A stretch of 6,998 nt of DNA, taken from assembly GCA_948468495.1 (NCBI GenBank), contig CAOKJI010000083.1, positions 1-6,998 on the forward strand, given 5' to 3'. The DNA is from an uncultured Dorea sp. GTDB taxonomy: Bacteria; Bacillota_A; Clostridia; Lachnospirales; Lachnospiraceae. This document shows positions 1 to 6,187 of the stretch, piece after piece (position 1 is the stretch's first letter; each line of letters opens with the position of its first letter). Made by a program: the position numbers and the translations under genes. Below the pieces are notes generated by a model that was not told the origin of the DNA, did no database searches, and saw only the letters and a list, made by a program, of their open reading frames with translations.

Positions 1-738
1 GCCGATTTTAATGATTACGAAGGTTTAAAGGAGCTGGTAGAACGGTATTCCGGTGAAATTGCAGGAATTATTTCCATGCCTTATAATCATATTTCCCATT
101 ATGATAATGTACTGCCTGATGAAGATTATTGGAAAAAGGTGAGAAAGCTATGTGATGAGAACGGAATCCTGCTGATTATGGATGATGTAAGAGCAGGCTT
201 TCGCATGGATATTGCCGGTTCCGACCATTATTTTGGAATTAAGGCGGATTTGCTGACATTGGGGAAGGCAATTGCAAACGGATGGAATATGTCGGCCCTT
301 GTGGGGCAGAAGAAATGGAAGTCCGCAGTGGAGGACATGAATTATACAGGAAGTTACTGGCTCTCGGCGGTTCCCTTTGCAGCGTCGGTTGCAACGCTTC
401 GCAAAATGAAGGAAATCAATGCTGTCCGAATCATGCAGGATATTGGCGATGAACTGACCAAGGGGTTAAGAGAAGTTGCGGATGTAAACGGCGTACGCTT
501 AAGTACGACAGGGTTATCGTCTTTGTTTAAAATTATTTTAAAGGACCCGAACGAATCTCTGATTCCGCATCAGGAGTGGGTCGGGGAAATGGTAAGGAGA
601 GGCGTGTACATATCCCATTTTCACAACATGTTTACGAATACGATGATAACAAAGGAAGACCTGCAGTATACTTTTGATGCCGCGGACGAGGCCTTGAAAA
701 TGATTATTAAGAAGTATCCGGAAATTCTGATAAAATAA
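1..738 (+). CDS. Class III PLP-dependent aminotransferase (glutamate-1-semialdehyde aminomutase-like), 5'-truncated by window edge
   Basis: The reading frame is open from base 1 and ends at TAA 736-738, so about 245 C-terminal residues are seen; the true start lies outside the window. The fold-type I, class III aminotransferase signature is clear. LLIMDDVRAGFR corresponds to the family's usual LLIxDEVxTGFR, whose Asp contacts the PLP pyridine nitrogen. The GI-KADLLTLGKAIANGW segment carries the predicted Schiff-base lysine at codon 265-267. A YTGSYWLSAVPFAASVATL stretch matches the usual S/T-G...NP-A-AA-ATL phosphate-loop region. The enzyme should move an amino group, or isomerise one as GSA aminomutase does, on a small cytosolic substrate. 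Substrate identity cannot be read from this fragment. The DDV in place of the common DEV and the Trp after NG suggest a specialised subfamily, not canonical HemL. Upstream genes, which would show the pathway, are not visible. Family is confident; specific reaction is not. Confidence 0.85.
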   Translation, partial: ADFNDYEGLKELVERYSGEIAGIISMPYNHISHYDNVLPDEDYWKKVRKLCDENGILLIMDDVRAGFRMDIAGSDHYFGIKADLLTLGKAIANGWNMSALVGQKKWKSAVEDMNYTGSYWLSAVPFAASVATLRKMKEINAVRIMQDIGDELTKGLREVADVNGVRLSTTGLSSLFKIILKDPNESLIPHQEWVGEMVRRGVYISHFHNMFTNTMITKEDLQYTFDAADEALKMIIKKYPEILIK

Positions 739-759
739 CGAGTTTTGAAGTACAGAAAG

Positions 760-798
760 ATATACGCCCTGAAAGCAGTGAGCTTTCAGGGCGTATAT
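760..798. terminator. Perfect 17-bp hairpin, probable bidirectional terminator between convergent genes
   Basis: Bases 760-776 pair perfectly with 782-798 around a 5-nt AGTGA loop. The hairpin lies 21 nt after the aminotransferase stop and about 41 nt past the stop of the minus-strand AIM24-family gene. The plus-strand 3' flank (TTCTTGT) is a short broken T run; the minus-strand flank reads TCTTTCTGTACTT, also pyrimidine-rich. It therefore probably serves both convergent genes, although neither U-tract is classic. The role is inferred from position and stem strength. Confidence 0.8.
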
Positions 799-839
799 TC
801 TTGTAATGAGACAGGAAGGAGCCTGCTATTAAAAATCTA

Positions 840-1520
840 TTAATTGCCGGTAGGTATGTATGGACGGATTGCTCCGGCTACATTGCTGATTGGCATGGTC
901 TGAAGCCAGATTCTTCCAGGACCGGTAATAACCGTATTGAACAGCCCTTCGCCGCCGAACAGGATATTCTTCATGCCGGGAACAGACTGAATATCCATGT
1001 TGCAGGTTGCCTCCATAGCTGCCAGATGTCCGGTGTCAATGATTATCTGCTGGCCGGGCTGCAGGTTGTATTCGATTATATGACCGTCAAACTCAGCAAA
1101 GGCGATACCCTGTCCGCTAAGCTTCTGCATGATGAATCCCTCGCCGCCGAATAATCCAGCACCTACTTTTTTGCGGAAATGTACAGAGAGAGTTACGCCT
1201 TCTTCGCTGGCAAGAAAGGCTTTCTTCTGGAAAATCATGTCATTGCCCGGAGTAATGTGGAATGCCCGGATGGAACCGGGGAAGCTGGAAGCGAATGCAA
1301 TCATGCCGGTGCCGCCTTGCGCGGTGTAGATATTCTGGAACATCTTCTCGCCGGAAAAGGCCCGGCCAACCGCTTTTCCGAGACCGCCGCCGCTGGTGGT
1401 TTCCATCTTCATATTCGGGGACATCCAGGACATGGCGCCGCCTTCTGTAATCATCCTTTCTCCGGATTCCAGTTCGCAGATAACGACTGGTAAAGTTTCG
1501 CCTTGAATTTGATATTTCAT
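840..1520 (-). CDS. AIM24 / TIGR00266-family protein
   Basis: A 226-residue protein of the AIM24 family (DUF124, TIGR00266), close to the usual length for bacterial members. Hallmarks visible are the early EGGAMSWM segment, a Gly-rich TTSGGGLGKAVGRAFSGE loop (about residues 41-58), FASSFPGSI, and a C-terminal GPGRIWLQTMP followed by a short tail. LFGGEG occurs twice (residues 123-128 and 187-192), each followed after about 8 residues by a G-G turn, which suggests the repeated beta architecture of the family. No signal peptide or membrane segment is seen, so it should be cytosolic. The family is named after a yeast mitochondrial protein, and the bacterial role is unknown. The start is supported by AAAGAGG (minus strand, 1528-1534) 7 nt before ATG. 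It is a single-gene transcription unit with its own promoter, convergent to the aminotransferase and divergent from asnS. Confidence 0.9.
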   Translation of the reverse strand: MKYQIQGETLPVVICELESGERMITEGGAMSWMSPNMKMETTSGGGLGKAVGRAFSGEKMFQNIYTAQGGTGMIAFASSFPGSIRAFHITPGNDMIFQKKAFLASEEGVTLSVHFRKKVGAGLFGGEGFIMQKLSGQGIAFAEFDGHIIEYNLQPGQQIIIDTGHLAAMEATCNMDIQSVPGMKNILFGGEGLFNTVITGPGRIWLQTMPISNVAGAIRPYIPTGN

Positions 1521-1546
1521 AAGGGTACCTCTTTCGTTTTTCTTTT

Positions 1547-1575
1547 ATTATAGTATATTTGATGTGCATAGTAAA
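1547..1575 (-). promoter_or_regulatory. Sigma-A-type promoter for the AIM24-family gene
   Basis: On the minus strand a consensus -10 TATAAT (1547-1552) is preceded, after a 17-bp spacer, by TTTACT (1570-1575), which matches 4 of 6 bases of TTGACA. The -10 is 26 bp upstream of the ATG, which gives a short leader holding the AAAGAGG ribosome binding site. A shifted alternative -10, TATACT (1552-1557), has a poorer -35. Confidence 0.65.
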
Positions 1576-1637
1576 TTGAAAAAACTAAATAAAGATGGCT
1601 TTTCATATGAATTAGTTACATTTTGCAGGCCAGAGCA

Positions 1638-1660
1638 GGCGGCGTGGCTGAATGGTTATA
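1638..1660 (+). other. tRNA 5'-end-like fragment (acceptor strand plus D-loop-like sequence)
   Basis: GGCGGCG-TG-GCTG-AATGGTTA has the spacing of a tRNA 5' half: a 7-nt acceptor strand, the TG at positions 8-9, a D-stem strand and a GG-containing D loop. It resembles the beginnings of bacterial tRNA-Cys or tRNA-Ser genes. No anticodon arm, T-arm GTTCRA motif or matching 3' acceptor strand (CGCCGCC-like) follows before asnS, so this is not a functional tRNA. It could be a remnant of a lost or rearranged tRNA gene, or chance similarity over about 20 bases. Confidence 0.25.
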
Positions 1661-1709
1661 TTAAGTTTAATTTTTATGTGCAGAGGGGGTACATGAACGG
1701 GATATTTTG

Positions 1710-1718
1710 TGCTATACT
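1710..1718 (+). promoter_or_regulatory. Extended -10 promoter element for asnS
   Basis: TGCTATACT is a TGn-extended -10 hexamer (TATACT at 1713-1718). No good TTGACA-like -35 is found 16-18 bp upstream, where the region reads GTACATGA, which fits an extended -10 promoter. An AT-rich run (about 1658-1678) lies further upstream. Transcription would start near 1725, giving a leader of about 55 nt before asnS. That is too short for a T-box riboswitch. Confidence 0.5.
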
Positions 1719-1764
1719 AGACCATGTTTGAAAATTCATTTTTCGTTTCACGTGATATCATTTG

Positions 1765-1772
1765 AGAAGGAG
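1765..1772 (+). promoter_or_regulatory. asnS ribosome binding site, decides the start
   Basis: AGAAGGAG lies only 2 nt before the first in-frame ATG (1775) but 8 nt before the second (1781). The normal 5-9 nt spacing favours the second ATG, so asnS is annotated from 1781. Confidence 0.75.
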
Positions 1773-1780
1773 TTATGAGT

Positions 1781-3172
1781 ATGGATTTGTTGATGATTAA
1801 GGATTTATACAGGAATCAGGAAGAATATCTGGACAGGAAGATTACCGTAGGAGGATGGGTGCGGAGCATCCGGGATTCTAAGACCTTTGGTTTCATTGTG
1901 GTGAATGACGGGACATATTTTCAGCCGCTGCAGGTGGTATACAGCGATAAGCTGGAGAATTTTGCAGAGATTTCCAGACTGAATGTGGGAGCTGCGATTA
2001 TCGTTGCCGGAACATTAGTTGCTACGCCGAATGCGAAGCAGCCCTTTGAGATTCAGGCGGACGAGGTGACGGTGGAAGGCGCGTCCGCGCCGGATTATCC
2101 GTTGCAGAAGAAGCGTCATGGCTTTGAATATCTTCGGACGATTACACATTTGCGTCCAAGAACGAATACCTTCCAGGCGGTATTCCGGGTCCGTTCGCTG
2201 GCGGCTTTCGCATTTCATAAGTTTTTCCAGGAGAGGGGATTTGTGTATGTGCATACTCCGCTGATTACGGCAAGCGACTGTGAGGGTGCGGGAGAGATGT
2301 TCCGGGTAACGACGCTGGATATGGATAACCTGCCGAAGAAGGAGAACGGAAGTATTGATTATGCGCAGGATTTCTTCGGGAAGGAGACCAGTCTTACGGT
2401 CAGCGGTCAGTTGAACGGGGAGACCTACGCGCAGGCGTTCCGTAATATTTACACCTTCGGACCTACCTTCCGGGCGGAAAATTCCAACACCACCCGTCAT
2501 GCGGCGGAGTTCTGGATGATTGAGCCGGAGATGGCCTTTGCCGATTTGAATGATAATATGGAAATCGCAGAAGCTATGCTGAAATATGTCATTCGTTATG
2601 TGATGGAAGAAGCGCCGGAGGAGATGAACTTTTTCAATTCCTTTGTGGACAAGGGTCTCCTTGCAAGACTTGAGAATGTAGCTTCCTCAGAATTTGCAAG
2701 AATCACCTATACAGAGGCAGTGGAACTTTTGGAGAAGAATAACGACAAATTTGAGTATAAGGTGTCCTGGGGCGCCGACCTTCAGACGGAGCATGAGCGT
2801 TACTTGACGGAAGAAGTGTTCAAGCGTCCGGTATTCGTGACGGATTATCCGAAGGATATCAAAGCATTTTATATGAAGATGAACGATGACAATAAGACTG
2901 TGGCGGCAGTAGACTGCCTGGTGCCGGGAATCGGAGAGATTATCGGCGGCAGTCAGAGGGAAGACAACTATGAAAAGCTCGAAAAGCGCATGAAAGAACT
3001 GGGGCTTAAGACCAAAGACTATCAGTTCTATATGGATTTGCGCAAATACGGCTCCACGAGGCACTCAGGCTTCGGATTAGGCTTCGAGCGCTGCATCATG
3101 TACCTGACCGGAATGAGCAACATCCGCGACGTCATCCCGTTCCCGCGTACTGTAAATAACTGTGATTTGTAA
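1781..3172 (+). CDS. asnS: Asparaginyl-tRNA synthetase
   Basis: A 463-residue class IIb aminoacyl-tRNA synthetase that charges tRNA-Asn with asparagine, using ATP, in the cytosol. An N-terminal OB-fold anticodon-binding domain spans about residues 19-100 ([19 protein letters not shown]). The catalytic core carries class II motif 2, [25 protein letters not shown], beginning at about residue 230, and motif 3, [15 protein letters not shown], at about 430-444. The [26 protein letters not shown] region between them and the [10 protein letters not shown] end are typical of bacterial AsnRS rather than AspRS. The length matches the roughly 465-residue E. coli enzyme and no key residue looks missing. 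An alternative in-frame ATG at 1775 adds two residues but sits too close to the Shine-Dalgarno. Its promoter is an extended -10 element; no T-box leader is present. It is probably transcribed alone, since a 136-bp gap separates it from the next gene. Confidence 0.97.
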   Translation: MDLLMIKDLYRNQEEYLDRKITVGGWVRSIRDSKTFGFIVVNDGTYFQPLQVVYSDKLENFAEISRLNVGAAIIVAGTLVATPNAKQPFEIQADEVTVEGASAPDYPLQKKRHGFEYLRTITHLRPRTNTFQAVFRVRSLAAFAFHKFFQERGFVYVHTPLITASDCEGAGEMFRVTTLDMDNLPKKENGSIDYAQDFFGKETSLTVSGQLNGETYAQAFRNIYTFGPTFRAENSNTTRHAAEFWMIEPEMAFADLNDNMEIAEAMLKYVIRYVMEEAPEEMNFFNSFVDKGLLARLENVASSEFARITYTEAVELLEKNNDKFEYKVSWGADLQTEHERYLTEEVFKRPVFVTDYPKDIKAFYMKMNDDNKTVAAVDCLVPGIGEIIGGSQREDNYEKLEKRMKELGLKTKDYQFYMDLRKYGSTRHSGFGLGFERCIMYLTGMSNIRDVIPFPRTVNNCDL

Positions 3173-3226
3173 ATATGAAATGTGCGCTGCCGGGTTTTGT
3201 GCAGAAAGGCTGCCGCGAACACGTTA

Positions 3227-3267
3227 CAGTTCAGAGGCTGTCTGGCTTGTTGTGGCCCCCTGAACTG
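3227..3267. repeat. Inverted repeat (CAGTTCAG / CTGAACTG) in the asnS to response-regulator gap
   Basis: Perfect 8-bp arms at 3227-3234 and 3260-3267 enclose 25 nt; two further G-C pairs can form inside if one A is bulged. No T run follows either arm, so it is not a standard intrinsic terminator. It lies 42 bp upstream of the response regulator ATG and could be an operator, an attenuating hairpin or an inefficient terminator of asnS. The rest of the 136-bp gap shows no convincing -35/-10 pair. Confidence 0.5.
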
Positions 3268-3308
3268 CGAAAACCTCGGGAAACTACATCCAGATAAGGA
3301 GGGACAGT

Positions 3309-3998
3309 ATGAATATATTGGTAGTAGACGACGAGAAGGAGATTGCAGATGTGATTGAGTTGTATCTTCAGAATGATCAGTATTCCGTATTTAAGTATTA
3401 TACCGGTCAGGAAGCCCTTGACTGTATCAGGGATAAGAAGATTGATCTTGCAATTCTGGATGTAATGCTTCCGGATATAGACGGCTTCCAGATTCTGAAG
3501 AAAATTCGGGAGAAATACACCTTCCCGGTCATTATGCTGACGGCAAAGACGGAGTACATGGATAAGATAACCGGGCTAACGATGGGGGCGGATGATTATA
3601 TTCCGAAGCCGTTCAATCCTCTGGAGATGATTGCCAGAGTGAAAGCCCAGCTTCGTCGTTATACCCAGTATAACGACGGTGGTAAGGATGCGGGGGATGT
3701 GATTGATTTTGGCGGGCTGTTTTTGAACCGCACTTCCCATGAATGTGTCTATAACGAGGTTTCCCTGACTTTAACGCCCATTGAATTTGACATTTTGTGG
3801 CTGTTATGTGAGAATCGGGGAAAGGTAATCAGTTCGGAAGAGCTGTTTGAGAAGGTTTGGAATGAGAAGTATTACAAGAACAGTAATAATACGGTTATGG
3901 TGCATATCCGGCACCTAAGGGAGAAACTGAGCGCTCCCACCGGTACCTCTGACTTTATCAAGACCGTATGGGGAGTAGGGTATAAGGTTGAAGAATAG
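3309..3998 (+). CDS. VanR-like OmpR-family response regulator
   Basis: A 229-residue transcription factor with a receiver domain (about 1-115) and a winged-helix DNA-binding domain (about 130-228). Receiver residues are all present: acidic pocket D7-D8-E9, phospho-acceptor D51 in LAILDVMLPDIDGF, T78 in VIMLTAK and K100 in YIPKPF. The C-terminal part shows LTPIEFDILWLLCENRGKVIS and the recognition-helix and wing sequence VMVHIRHLREKL...IKTVWGVGYKVEE. From memory this closely follows VanR of enterococcal vancomycin resistance (MNILVVDDEKEIAD start, YYTGQEAL, TGLTMGADDYIPKPF, SNNTVMVHIRHLREK). The start is firm: AAGGAGGG at 3296-3303, 5 nt before ATG. It overlaps the kinase gene by 11 nt and so pairs with it. 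Its target genes are unknown; no van resistance gene is visible here. The VanR family assignment is confident; the term resistance should not be implied. Confidence 0.95.
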   Translation: MNILVVDDEKEIADVIELYLQNDQYSVFKYYTGQEALDCIRDKKIDLAILDVMLPDIDGFQILKKIREKYTFPVIMLTAKTEYMDKITGLTMGADDYIPKPFNPLEMIARVKAQLRRYTQYNDGGKDAGDVIDFGGLFLNRTSHECVYNEVSLTLTPIEFDILWLLCENRGKVISSEELFEKVWNEKYYKNSNNTVMVHIRHLREKLSAPTGTSDFIKTVWGVGYKVEE

Positions 3999-5214
3999 TT
4001 ATCGTAAACTAAAATTTAGCATTTTATTACAGACGGTGCTGATTACGGCTCTGACTGTATTGGTTGGCGGTTTTCTTCTGAATTATGTTATAGACGGGAT
4101 TTATAATGATTCTTTTGCGACGACGTTTGTAGAATTTTTAGAATCCCTTCACATGGAAGAAAAAACCGCCATTGATTTATATTGGAAGCTCATCGGGAAT
4201 AATAAGATATTTTTTATGATTGTAGGATTCCTGTTGCTTTTTGCGCTGTTTTTCTATATCGCCCTGTCACAGATGACCAGGTATTTAGATCAGGTGGGGG
4301 ATGGAATCGAGAATATTCTGTCGGAGTCTACGGAGCCGATACATCTGATTACAGAGCTCAAGCCGATTGAGATTCGTTTAAATGAGATTAAGGCAACGCT
4401 CAAGCGGCAGGATTTGGAAGCAATTGAAAGCGAGCGGCGCAAGAATGACATGGTACTATTTCTGGCCCATGATTTGAAGACGCCGCTCACTTCGGTGGTG
4501 GCATATCTGACGATGCTTGACAGTCATCCGGATATGCCGGTGGAGGAGAGAGCCAAATATACGCATATTTCACTTGAGAAAGCAGTTCGGCTTGGGGAAT
4601 TGATTAATGAATTTTTTGATATTACGAAGTTCAGTCTGCAGGAATTTGAACTGGAACCGGTAGAATTGAATCTCTCTATGATGCTGGAGCAGATTGCAGA
4701 TGAACTTTATGGCGTTTTGCAGGAGAAACGGCTGACTTGTGAGGTGCAGGCGGATGAGAATCTGGAAGTTGAGGGCGACCCGGATAAATTGGCCCGGGTA
4801 TTTGACAATCTCCTGAGGAATGCAATCGCCTATTGCTATGAGAATACAACGATTGGCATTGACGCTCATATGAAACGGGGCGATGTGGAAATTATTTTCC
4901 GCAACGAGGGAAAAAAGATTCCGGGAGCCAAACTGCAGACCATATTTGAGAAATTTTACAGGCTGGATGATTCCCGCTCCACAGAAACCGGCGGCGCGGG
5001 ACTGGGACTGGCGATAGCCAGAGAGATTGTAGAACTTCATGGGGGGCGTATTATTGCTAAGAGTGATGAGGAAAAGACGCAGTTTGTGGTAACACTGCCG
5101 TCGAAGAATAAGCAGGAAGAAGGATTAGAACATGAAGTTCATACACATAGCAGACGTACATTTAGGGGCAAAACCGGACGCAGGAAGGGCATACAGCGCA
5201 AATCGGGAAAGTGA
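3988..5214 (+). CDS. VanS-like sensor histidine kinase, TTG start, with out-of-frame C-terminal tail
   Basis: A 408-residue membrane kinase that should phosphorylate the preceding regulator. Two membrane helices (about 11-34 and 74-93) flank a short outside loop of about 40 residues; HAMP-like linker and coiled helix follow. The phospho-acceptor is H161 in HDLKTPLTSV, the N box is DNLLRNA (N278), the F box FEKFYRLD (320-327) and the G2 box TGGAGLGLAI. The G1 box reads NEG instead of DxG, as VanS also does (NTG), from memory. The sensor loop ending DLYWKLIGNN also recalls VanS-A. TTG at 3988 is chosen because an in-frame TAG lies at 3976-3978, AGGG (3977-3980) is 7 nt upstream, and the next Met falls after the first helix. 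The last 27 residues are basic (SRRTFRGKTGRRKG) and are encoded within the start of the next gene, so the natural C-terminus may be shorter. Confidence 0.93.
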   Translation: MKNSYRKLKFSILLQTVLITALTVLVGGFLLNYVIDGIYNDSFATTFVEFLESLHMEEKTAIDLYWKLIGNNKIFFMIVGFLLLFALFFYIALSQMTRYLDQVGDGIENILSESTEPIHLITELKPIEIRLNEIKATLKRQDLEAIESERRKNDMVLFLAHDLKTPLTSVVAYLTMLDSHPDMPVEERAKYTHISLEKAVRLGELINEFFDITKFSLQEFELEPVELNLSMMLEQIADELYGVLQEKRLTCEVQADENLEVEGDPDKLARVFDNLLRNAIAYCYENTTIGIDAHMKRGDVEIIFRNEGKKIPGAKLQTIFEKFYRLDDSRSTETGGAGLGLAIAREIVELHGGRIIAKSDEEKTQFVVTLPSKNKQEEGLEHEVHTHSRRTFRGKTGRRKGIQRKSGK

Positions 5215-6187
5215 GATATGGGATGCTTTTCGGAATGTTATACGGATTTGTGAAGAGGAGCAGACAGAGCTGCTTTTGATTGCGGGAGATTTGTTCCACA
5301 GACAGCCGCTTCTCAGAGAATTGAAAGAAGTGAATTATTTGTTTGGCTCGCTCTCAAAGACTCAGGTAGTGCTTGCGGCGGGAAATCATGATTATATTAA
5401 GAAGAATTCGTATTACCGTACATTTGTCTGGAATCCCAACGTACATATGATTTTAAGCAGCGAAATCAGTCATATAGAGCTGGAGGAACTCGATACGGCC
5501 ATTTATGGTCTCAGTTATTATGAGAAGGAGAAAAGCGAGCCGCTGTATGAGAAGATTCAAATTAAGGATAACTGCAGCTATCGTATCCTGCTTGCACATG
5601 GAGGGGATGAGAAACATCTGCCTTTTCGTAAAAGGTATGTGGAGGAGGCGGGATTTGATTATGTGGCGTTGGGGCACATTCATAAGCCTCAGGAACTGAG
5701 TCCGAATCGAATGATTTATGCGGGCGCTTTAGAGCCGATTGATAAGAATGATACGGGGAGACATGGATTGATAAAGGGAAGCCTGAAGAACTCCGGCTGC
5801 AGGACAGAATTTGTGCCTATGGCTTTTAGAGAGTATATTCATATGGATATCGAAGTTTCGGAAGACATGACGGGTTATGCTTTGCGGACACAGATTGAGC
5901 AAGAGATTCAGAAACAAGGGGTTCAGAATTTATACCGGGTAATCCTGAAAGGATTCAAGGATCCGGAAGTACAGTTTGACTTATACCATATGGATACTTT
6001 TGGGAATATTGTGGGAATTGTGGACGATACAATTCCTGCATTTGACTTTCTTAAGCTGCTTGCTAATAATAGGGATAATCTGATGGGAAAATATATTGAA
6101 CGTTTTGGAGACGCGGAACTTACCAGCGTGGAATATCAGGCGTTATGCGAAGGGGTCAGAGCGCTTTTAGAGACGAAGAGGGGATAA
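5132..6187 (+). CDS. YhaO-like metallophosphoesterase, Mre11/SbcD-family DNA exonuclease subunit
   Basis: A 351-residue calcineurin-like phosphoesterase of the Mre11/SbcD superfamily, which uses two metal ions to cut DNA ends. All metal-ligand motifs are present: DVH (D8, H10), GDLFH (D53), GNHD (84-87), H156 in LLAHGG, and GHIH (181-184). The YAGALEPIDKNDTGRHG stretch (about 196-212) is the version typical of Bacillus YhaO rather than E. coli SbcD. A smaller capping domain makes up roughly the last 120 residues. The protein is somewhat shorter than SbcD and YhaO (about 400). The start is fixed by the MKFIHIADVH N-terminus and by AGGAAGAAGG ending 8 nt before ATG. It overlaps the kinase frame by 83 nt and is followed directly by the YhaN-like ATPase gene, its predicted partner. 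No promoter of its own is evident, so it is probably cotranscribed with the two-component genes. Confidence 0.92.
   Translation: MKFIHIADVHLGAKPDAGRAYSANRESEIWDAFRNVIRICEEEQTELLLIAGDLFHRQPLLRELKEVNYLFGSLSKTQVVLAAGNHDYIKKNSYYRTFVWNPNVHMILSSEISHIELEELDTAIYGLSYYEKEKSEPLYEKIQIKDNCSYRILLAHGGDEKHLPFRKRYVEEAGFDYVALGHIHKPQELSPNRMIYAGALEPIDKNDTGRHGLIKGSLKNSGCRTEFVPMAFREYIHMDIEVSEDMTGYALRTQIEQEIQKQGVQNLYRVILKGFKDPEVQFDLYHMDTFGNIVGIVDDTIPAFDFLKLLANNRDNLMGKYIERFGDAELTSVEYQALCEGVRALLETKRG

Noticed and set aside
1693..1731. Small ORF MNGIFCAILDHV with AGAGGGGG just upstream, a possible asnS leader peptide
   Set aside because: The asnS -10 element lies inside it, so it would not be on the asnS transcript; the 3-nt spacing is poor and there is no run of Asn codons.
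1719..1774. Possible T-box riboswitch upstream of asnS, common for Firmicute tRNA synthetase genes
   Set aside because: Only about 50-60 nt separate the likely promoter from the start codon, and no T-box sequence, specifier stem or terminator is visible.
2015..2500. Long minus-strand ORF (161 aa) inside asnS, and a similar 156-aa one at 4570-5040 inside the kinase gene
   Set aside because: Both are antisense to strongly conserved coding sequence, show no recognisable family and have no proper ribosome binding site; they are frame shadows.
3173..3308. Intrinsic terminator for asnS
   Set aside because: The only notable stem (3227-3267) has a 25-nt loop and no T tract, so it was listed as an inverted repeat instead.
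3309..5214. Vancomycin resistance gene cluster
   Set aside because: Only regulator and sensor homologues are present; no ligase, dehydrogenase or D,D-peptidase gene is found before or after them, so resistance cannot be claimed.
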